Shown here one piece after another: positions 55,950 through 64,000 of a stretch of DNA of 64,000 nt; the first letter of the stretch is position 1; each line of letters begins with the position of its first letter. Position numbers and translations under genes: made by a program. The DNA comes from Cenococcum geophilum 1.58. Its lineage: Eukaryota > Ascomycota > Dothideomycetes > Gloniales > Gloniaceae. The notes below the pieces were generated by a model, which ran no database searches, was not told the DNA's origin, and saw only the letters and a program-made list of their open reading frames with translations. The stretch is taken from NCBI GenBank assembly GCA_001692895.1, contig KV748190.1:1451645-1515644 (forward strand). The letters run 5' to 3'.

Positions 55950-58876
55950 CCACCTCTACTATACCGTGAAAATCGTTTACGCGGCCTATATCTTTAAGAC
56001 GAAGTAGGTTAACTAAAACACTTATATATTAAAGCTACCTGCCCTATAAGTTTTACCTTTCCCTGTCTATAACTGTAATAATTAGTTAAGCCTTTTTAGG
56101 AAGTATACCGCTAAGAGGGTATATCTGCCCAGAAGTGGCAGTTTGCGTATACTCTTACACCTATATATAGTCTCGTCTCTATTTACCTTAGCTCTGCTAA
56201 TTATATATATATTAGATAAACTCTTTAGCTATAGAGTCTAGGCTCTTTTTATCCCGCTTTTAATATTGGACCGAGTTATAGATGTATATAAAGTATAAGC
56301 CTACTTTAAAAGAACCCTCTTCTTTATAATCCATTTGAATATTAATAGTAGAGGTTCTATCCTACTTATTATAATTCTTTTGTAAAAATATAGCTAGTGC
56401 TTTAATAAAACCAGAAAGCCCTATTTCGTTTTTAACTTAATATACCCAGCGCCATGTTTTAATTAGAATACCAGCCTCTTTCGCTATATATTTATCGTCC
56501 TGGTTAATAAACTAGCCTATATTAGTTAGGTCCACTAGTTATATTAGGGTTATAGCGTAAACTACCTTAGTAATGTCTGCTAGCAATAAAGGTTTCGTTA
56601 CTTTAAGTATACGGAGTTCTTCTATTGCTATTATTTAAAGGTACCGGGTATTATAATAGAGTAATTACTTTTGGTAGTTAGAGCGCTTATTTATACGGTT
56701 AAAAAATACCTTTATTAGAAGTTTGTGTATAACCTTACTATACTTAACGTCTATACCGGTAAGGCTACCTATCTCACGGATATAGTAGGGGTAGTAGGTA
56801 AGAGCGTGAAGCTTTAGAATATTAAAGTGCCGTTCCTACGTTGCGCGGTATAATAGGCGGAATCTAGAGAAGGCGGTTTTTGTCTAGTCTATAATATAGA
56901 GTGCATATTCTATATACCTAATAGTATTATTATTATATGAAGCGTATTATATAAGTATTATAAAGTCTAAGACTGCTTAAGTATATAGTATTGCTCCCGT
57001 ATGTTCCTTTAGTATAAAGGGTGCCAGTATTGCTATAAGCTGTTATATTATATCCTTCCGGAGATGGCCTATCTATTAACTAACTAATATAAACTCTTTA
57101 AACCGTTTTATACTAATAAATTCCGGTATTTAACTAAATTGTTTGTTTAGTATGGCATTAATATAGTCTTTAGTTAAACCCTACCACTTTAGTTGCCCTT
57201 TTAATTGCTGTAGTTTTGCATTTTTAAGTAAGAGATTCTTAGTCTAGTTAATTAGGTTAGTTGCTGTCCCTTTTATAAGCTGGTGTAGTATATTAGGAGT
57301 TATATAGGTATAGATATTTACTAAGTAATGCTTTTAGGTAAAGTTTTATCGTGGGTAAACCTAAGCATTATCCAACTATTTAATATTCCTTCTGGATTAG
57401 AGCTCTATTTATTATCTTATGCTTATATAATTACGGAACTTCTATTTAGCCTAGAGATTTCCTTACTAGTTGGGCGGTATCTGGTATATAGTACATTGTT
57501 AAAGATTCTTTATACTTATAATTACAACTTACTCCTTATAGTCTGCCATTATTAATAAGATAATAGGGTAATATACTCTTATCTTTCCGTCTATATAGGC
57601 AATATAAATACTAGTCTTTAAAATCGTTTCTAGCGCTTAAGATGCTATTAGTTAGTAATATATAGGTAGGTGGCTTAAAGCACTTACGGGCTAAAATAAG
57701 TTCTATTGCGGTATAGTATACTTCTAATTTAACCTGCCCCTTTATAACAGGAATAAACCCAAGTAATACTATACCTAGGCGTTTCTGTGCATAGCAAGTT
57801 TAGCTATTTAAGTTAAACACTAAAGCGTACACTGGATATATTATTATTTTACCTTATTTAGATAGTAAGGTCTTATTAATTATAATAACTAGCGGCACTA
57901 TAGTAGCGCCTAGTGGAAGCTGGTCCTACTAGTGCCACTAACAGTTACTAGTATGAACTTCTATATACATCTATAAATTATTGTCATTAAATAGTTGGAC
58001 TAGGGCGTATGTAAGATTTGGGGCGAATAGCTGGTGACCTAGTAAGAACCGTAGTACCTGCATAATACTTCTATATTAGATATAGTATTTAGTCTATTCT
58101 ATTAAATCCTTTCCTTTATTAACTTGTAACGTGTATTTTTTCTATTTTTTAGGTATAATACCCTAGTTTAATTAATTATATCTCTAAAATAAGTCGTTTA
58201 AGTTCTTTATAGATATCTAATCTTATAGTAGCGGAGTAAGCCGGGGGTCTTGTAGAAATCGATTAATAGCCCCCTATAATACTTTTTTTTAGATAAAGAA
58301 TAGGGTAAGTGTATACTCCGCTTTACTTTAAAATGGGTAGAATTTAGTTCTGGCGTTATTAGGTGGATTAAGGCATTACTAATACAGCTATATCTCGTCT
58401 TTAGTTGTATAGTATTGCACTAGTTTACTAGCACCTCTCCTAGTAACCTCTATGTAGCCTTCTATCCTAATAGATATCGTAGTTAATAACAATCCTCTCT
58501 TTTATAGGGGGGGTTTCGGTTAGTTAATAGAGGTCTCTATAGTAGGTACCTTACAGTATATAGCCTAGTTGTTTGACAGTGGGGTAGATATCCTATTAGC
58601 AGTAATAATTGCTATGTTATTATTGCGCAATATAAAGCCCTCGTCTTTAGAAGATATTTATTAGTTACGGTTGGCGATTTTTAGTATATTATTGAATCCG
58701 TTATTAGTAGTTTAATAGTTAAATTGGACTGGTTTATTTTTATCCCTATATTTACGCCTTTTCTAGGGGTTGCTTTACCTTTGGATTTTATCCTTATATT
58801 TATATTTTATTTTATAATATTCCGCGCCGCTAGTAGAATATAAGATTGCACGGCATTGGCTATATCTTCTATCCAT
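55950..58876 (-). pseudogene. Plavaka-family transposase
   Basis: A cut-and-paste transposase of the Plavaka group (related to CMC and KDZ transposons of fungi). From a possible ATG at 58876 the minus strand reads MDRRYSQCRAILYSTSGAE, then FYPF-SKAEYTLTLFFI near 58325, NRFLQDPRLTPLL near 58260, LFAPNLTYALVQLFNDNNL near 58010 and the hallmark LPLGATIVPLVIIINKTLLS at about 57915-57865, followed by a YPVYALVFNLNSQ block. IDGKIRVYYPIILLIMADY (57590-57537) matches the family's DGxxRRCYP...ADYPE region. NILHQLIKGT near 57285 and RHFNILKLHALTYYPYYIREI near 56830-56765 are the later conserved blocks. About 970 codons, the usual family size. Dozens of stops, mostly from CAG/CAA, so no function remains. 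Confidence 0.85.
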
Positions 58877-59214
58877 AAAGTATACGGTAACTATTATAGA
58901 TTTAGCTAGTGTTTACAGCTTATTAATGCTTAACTTACTCTTGTGCTAGGGTAGTAATATATTAAGTAGATATAATATTATTATTTCTAGCTTTATAGTT
59001 AGTAAGGAGTAAAGTAGACGCGTATAGAGGATTTTTTATAAACTGCTTACGCGTGGAGTTTATAAGGTATTATGTAATCCGCCAATAATAAGATACCTAA
59101 AAATATAATTGTGGATATCTAACTCTTATAAACCACTAACCTCGAATTATCTCCTATTAATACCACTAGATTTTAATTTCTTATAATTCTAGTTTTAATG
59201 CATACTGCTAAACC

Positions 59215-60005
59215 CATGCGTTAGTTCGGTTTGCAATATTGTAAATATTAGTATGCTGTATTATATACCTAGGGTATACTGTATACAATAGTCGCAATAT
59301 TGCCTCCTTATATTCTTGTTTTCTACCTCTTAGCAGCACTACCTAGCTCTAGGGCATATACTAAACCCACGCGTTAGTACGGTTTACAATATTATAAATA
59401 TTAGCATACTATATCGCATGCTATATATATAATAGTCGCAATATTATAACCTTAGTTCCTACCTCTTAGTAGCACTACCTAGCTCTATGGCATAGCACTA
59501 GACCTATATATTGGTACAATTTATAATATTACAAATATTAGTATGCTGTATTACACACCTAAGGTATACTATATATACAATAGTTGTAATATTATAACCT
59601 TAGTTCCCGCCTCTTAGCAGCACTACCTAGCTTTAGGGCATAGCACTAGACCTATACGTTGGTATAATTTGCAATATTGTAAATATTGGCGTGCTATATC
59701 GTATACCTAATATTATAACCTTGGTTCCCGCCTCTTAGCGGCACTACCTAGCTCTAGGGCATAGTACTAGACCCGTATATTAGTATAATTTGCAATATTG
59801 CAAATATTGGCATACTATATCGCACACCTAAGGCATGCTATATGTGTAATAGTCGCAATATTATAACCTTAGTTCCCGCCTCTTAGTAGCACTACCTAAG
59901 TTCTAGTTCCCTTAATCCCTAACCTAGGGTATACTACTAGACTATTACATTAACATATTTTGCAATATTGCAAATACTGTCATACTATATTGTATACTTA
60001 AGGCA
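59215..60005. repeat. Iteron-like tandem array with palindromic core
   Basis: Six repeats, cores at 59230, 59383, 59520, 59668, 59788 and 59958 (spacing about 152, 136, 148, 121 and 170 bp). Each holds the near-palindrome tttgcaatattgcaaatatt, then gcatactatat, usually a second gtcgcaatatt half site, and a gcctcttagcagcactacc block. It lies between the divergent transposase and helicase genes, about 350 bp upstream of the transposase start. Possible roles are a transposase or helicase binding region, a two-way promoter or an origin; the sequence alone does not decide. Confidence 0.8.
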
Positions 60006-60640
60006 TCTTATATCTATAATAATTATAGGCTTAACTTATTACCTTCTTATATCCTAGCTGCACTTAGCACTAATAGGTTTTACTTCCCTTTAATCCCGGA
60101 TTTAGGGCACATACTTAGCTTCCCATAACTACAAGATTCCGTAATATTATAGTTATTTAAATATTGCGCCGTATACCTAAGGAATAGAATATATATATTG
60201 TCTATAACATCTAAATCCTCTACCTAAGCTTTTAATTTATATTTTTTATATAATAATTATATTTTCCTAGAATCCTAATTATAAGATACCTCTACCCTTA
60301 GGCAATTATACGTTTTTGCAATATTACTAATATCTAGGGTTATACACTTTTACTTTTATCTCTATACTTATTTACAAAATTAATTTACCTTACCGTCACG
60401 AATCTAGCCTCTAGTCGTTTACTTTTATAATATTTAACTCTCTTTAACCTTCTCTTTTCTATATTATATTTCTTACTATATTATAAGTAACTCGCAAAAT
60501 GTTTTACTAGTAGCAGTTTTCGTATTATATCCTTTCTTATATTTAAGTTTAGCAAGTTATATATCTTAGTCTATTAGTGCTATACTAGTCCGCCTATTTA
60601 CTAATTGCGCTAATTAATTATTCTAGAATCCGTATTTTAA
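60006..60640. other. AT-rich spacer before the helicase frame
   Basis: No gene or repeat recognised. It contains further isolated tgcaatatta sites (about 60316) that resemble the array core. Confidence 0.4.
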
Positions 60641-63600
60641 CCCACTATTAGGGTTCTACCCTTCTATATAAATACTATTTAGGACGCCAAGACTACTATC
60701 TAATTATCCTATAAGATAAACCCTAAGAGATTAAAACTTAAGGTAGTAATACTATAGGGAAGCCAGGACCAAGTTAGGAATATACTTAGCACTTATAATT
60801 ATATTCGCGCTAGAGAATATATTAAGTATAGGATATACAGCAATATAGAAGTATTAGCGTTTAATAATTACTGCCTTTAAGCAGTATCCTATTTAGTTAT
60901 TTATAAAGAGGAGCTGCTCGGCACTATTATAGAGCAAAAATTAAAATAGTAAGAGGAGTAAGACTAGAATTAGCAAGCTAAAAGAGGGTAATACTATTTA
61001 TAGGCGATAGGAATAATTCCAATCTAGTGCCTTCTCGCTAGTCTAGAACACCAGAGCTTATAAAGAAGCATTACTATAATAAATTAAAAGTACCTCTAGC
61101 CAACGCCCTAAGTGGGATCTTACCGCACTTTATTAAGAGTAAAGTAACTCTATAAGCTTGCTCTATAATAATATATTCTAGTACTACTTATGTTATTACT
61201 TAGTCTTATCTCCAATCTATTATAAAGTAGAAGCCTTATAAGTCCGCCTACTAAACACTAATTAGCCTATGCTAGGACGAGCTTATATTAATAGCCATTG
61301 CACCTAGTAGTAAGATTTGGCCTATAGGCTTTAACACTAAGCGCCCTTATAATAGCTATAGTCTTACCTAATATAGAAAAAAGCTAGCTATTGTAATTAG
61401 CAACGCTATAAACTCTAGTTTATAAATGCTAAAGCTAGAAGTCCGACTTCTATATAAGTACTTTATATTATAGGTATTTTAGCTCTTATAGTATATCACT
61501 AATATTTAAATCTAGTTATATCCTTATTAAATACGTAGGTTATAGCTGGCCTATTTCTAACCCTAAATAGTATAACTTCTATGCCAACAACGCCTTAAAC
61601 CGGTGTTTAAAAACTAGTCGCTACTAGAATATCTACTAGTTCTAGTAATAATGCTACCTAACTAACCCGCTGTTAATCCCTACCTATATTCCCAAAAATA
61701 GCAACCAGTCTATAGCTAATATTACTAAAATTACTACCGTTAGTAAAAATAATACTATAATCTAAAAAGGACAATATAGATACTTCTAGAAGTTAGCTAT
61801 CTCTGCCACTAGCGTTAGTAGATACCCCCAAGCCGTACAGAATTAAGAAGATGGTATAATTAGAAAATAATATAATAACTCTAAACAACGCCATAGACGT
61901 AGAGTCTACTAACAGCAGTAATAATAAAGATAATAGCACTCCCCTCCCTAGTAAAGGTAATGGCGCTAAAAATAACTTTATAGACCATAAAAACAAAAGG
62001 GATATTAGTAATCCTAATACTACGTTTTTTTAATATATATACGTCTATATATCTCTAATATATTTAATATAGACGCTCTCTAAATTTAAAACTAATATTT
62101 ATTTAGTTTAAATCCTGGCTTTAACTAAGCGATAAGAAAAGAATATAAGTATATTAACGAAAATCTATAATCAGAGGTATGCGGATACCTCCGTTTTAAT
62201 CCTAATGCTAACTTTAATACAGGTAGCCTTTTATTGCCACTATAGCCGGTTATAAAATCCTTTAGGGAGAAAAAATGTTAATTAATTACCGCCTATTATT
62301 AGATTATATTTAAAGAAGATAACGTTAATAGCGGTATACGCGCTAACTAGATGGGCTTAGGCAAGATAGTAACTATAATTCTTGCCTATCTACTAAACTA
62401 ATTAATTAATATTAATAAATAGGCTATTTAGGATTCCTAAGTAAAAAGTATAGATTATATTTTACTTATTCCAAAGGGAAAGCTAAAAGCGTGAAATGCT
62501 CCTTATAGGATAGATTATAAAGGTAGTATACCTATATTAATAAGAATCTATATTCTAAATTTAAAGAGTTAATAGACTAACGCTTCTTATAGCGCCACCT
62601 AGATATTTATTAGCCTGGGTAAACGATATAAAAGTAGGGCTTAGCTATTAATGTATTAAGGATATACGCAAATCCATAGATATAAATAGTAGAAGGGATA
62701 TTTAGTTTCGGCTAATCTATAACAACTATAATAAAATAAACTATAAGTTCCTCTCTAATATTCTTAAGTACTATAAAAGCAATGTTATTTTTAATATAGA
62801 TACCCCCGACGTTAAATATTATACCCCACTTATTAGCTTATTTAGATTTTATTATTACCACAATATTAGAGTATTAAAAAAAAATTCTTAAGTCTACTAG
62901 GTATAAAATAGCACAGACTATAAAGTCCAAAATGCCCCGTTATATAGTACTATATACATCTTATCTAATTCTATTATATTAAGAAGCGCTTAACTTAAAG
63001 CTGGTAGTTAATTAGTAGGTCCGCAAAAATTAGCTAATTAGATAATACCCTTATCTAGTAATATTCCAGTACTCTAAAAGGCGCTATTTCTAGTAATCTT
63101 GGCGCCTTTCTAGAAACTCTATTAATAAGGTAAAATAATAAATAGGAGAGTAAGCCTAGTTATAATCTACCACTTGGCCCTAATATCTTCGTGCTATAAG
63201 GAAGTGTTAATAAGATAGTTAGGATAAAAGTAAAGCTAACTAAAGGTGCTAAGAAGAAAATATAAGAGGTTATAGACGGCTTCTATAATATTATCCCCTA
63301 GTTTATTATTAGATATTTAATAAAGATAAAGTGGTTTATTAAGGAACTGCTTATTTAGATTAAAGCGACGCGAACTAACTGGAACTCCTATACTACCTAT
63401 AATCCCTCCGCTGTAAAGCAGATAAATAAGGCCACTTTTAACCTTAAAATAAAGTTTAAGCTACTACATAGTAAGAAATTAGTTAGCTAATTATATAGAG
63501 TATTAAAACTATAATACGGAACTATAGAATAATATTAGCTTAGTGTGGTATTATAGAAAGCCTTTATATCTATACCAGTTTTTTAGAATAGCATAATTAA

Positions 63601-64000
63601 AAGGATAAAGATTAAGGTTTTAATATGCCTATTACACCTATATGCTTATTAAGACAATAATAAATAAAATTATACCCTTGGCCGTTGTAAGAACCTTAAC
63701 AATTTAATCCTTTACGGTAAGTTAGACTCTTTTATATAGACAAGCCCAAATATAGATGCCTTAAAGACTATTTTTACTAAACTTAGGCCTACTCGCAAAT
63801 ATAATCTATAGAAATTAATTATATTTACCGCATTCCCTATAATCGCATTTATAATACCCCTAGTATATTATATTTATAATAAGCGCAATATTTTTATATC
63901 CTACTCTTTGTTTAATCTCTTAGATATAAATATAGCGAGAATACCTACTATTTTGTAGCTAGCCAGATCCAGATTAAAAGGGATAAAGTTATTATTAATA
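60641..64000 (+). pseudogene. SNF2-type helicase, cut by the window edge
   Basis: SNF2 proteins are ATP-driven DNA translocases. The Walker A region at 62342-62368 reads A-N-stop-M-G-L-G-K-I where the family has ADEMGLGKT or ADQMGLGKT; each difference is a RIP-type transition. It is followed by VTIILAYLL and, near 62460, a YILLIPKG strand that fits motif Ia. Near 63720-63860 the sequence KLDSF--TSPNIDALKTIF and KLIIFTAFPIIAFIIPLVYY fits the start of the second helicase lobe. Upstream, 60641-62150 is a long mutated plus-strand frame, rich in Asn/Ser near 61880-62000, that I take as an N-terminal extension; no domain was recognised there. I did not find a clear DEAH box. The 3' part lies beyond the window. 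Confidence 0.65.

Larger units (their letters stand above)
55656..64000. mobile_element. Large Plavaka-type transposon with divergent helicase gene
   Basis: This is the body of the element that begins at 49669. From left to right: terminal region, Plavaka transposase on the minus strand (55950-58876), central tandem array (59215-60005), spacer, and a SNF2-type helicase on the plus strand that runs off the window. All parts are mutated to a similar degree and I see no other element boundary between them, which is why I treat them as one unit. Minimum size without the LINE is about 8.5 kb. The right end and terminal repeat are not seen, so two adjacent elements remain possible. Confidence 0.6.

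Noticed and set aside
57328-57555. 75-codon plus-strand stretch
   Set aside because: Antisense of the well-supported Plavaka transposase.
59215-60005. Possible CRISPR array
   Set aside because: Units are long, unequal and similar over most of their length, with no short direct repeat plus unique spacer pattern; the context is eukaryotic.
61793-61996. 67-codon minus-strand leucine-rich stretch
   Set aside because: Antisense of the Asn/Ser-rich part of the helicase frame; AT-rich codons read backwards give Leu runs.

Overview
The window is gene-poor, AT-rich repeat DNA of the kind found in filamentous ascomycetes (Pezizomycotina) that use repeat-induced point mutation (RIP). Almost every recognisable reading frame is littered with TAG and TAA where CAG and CAA are expected, TpA steps are extremely common, and copies of one family differ mainly by C/T and G/A changes. 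I see no intact host gene, no tRNA or rRNA gene and no CRISPR array. The species is not identifiable from the sequence alone.

Layout. 1-2209: non-LTR retrotransposon tails, including a 1.0-kb copy with a 15-bp target duplication. 2210-6370: fossil Gypsy pieces (integrase end with chromodomain, a solo-like LTR) and a Copia fragment. 6371-25411: a nest of Gypsy elements. A Gypsy-2 copy received Gypsy-1 copy A (8672-24557, duplication GTTAG). A received Gypsy-1 copy B (13223-22193, duplication ATTTC). B received a 2.1-kb LINE that carries only ORF1 (18449-20590). 26441-27068: a small unmutated, apparently unique island. 27069-45470: a Copia-2 element on the minus strand, split by a structurally complete Gypsy-4 (28732-34834, TAAAT) and Gypsy-5 (36462-43524, GTAAA); Gypsy-5 itself carries a fresh solo LTR (36488-36682, CATAC). 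45458-49432: a CryptonF-like tyrosine-recombinase transposon followed directly by the start of a second copy. 49433-64000: a large Plavaka-type DNA transposon, interrupted by a full-length Tad1-like LINE (49881-55639, 16-bp duplication) that in turn holds a fresh solo LTR (55059-55253, TAGTG).

Most interesting part. The right-hand element encodes a Plavaka transposase on the minus strand (about 55950-58876) and, divergently, a SNF2-type helicase on the plus strand (about 60641 to beyond the window). Between them lies an iteron-like array of six 121-170-bp repeats with a palindromic TTTGCAATATTGCAAAT core. Transposase, helicase and shared central repeat array look like one mobile unit. The right end is outside the window, so that is an inference.

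Boundaries given to the base (LTR ends, target duplications) were read directly from the sequence. Domain limits are approximate. LTR elements are treated as broken fossils.
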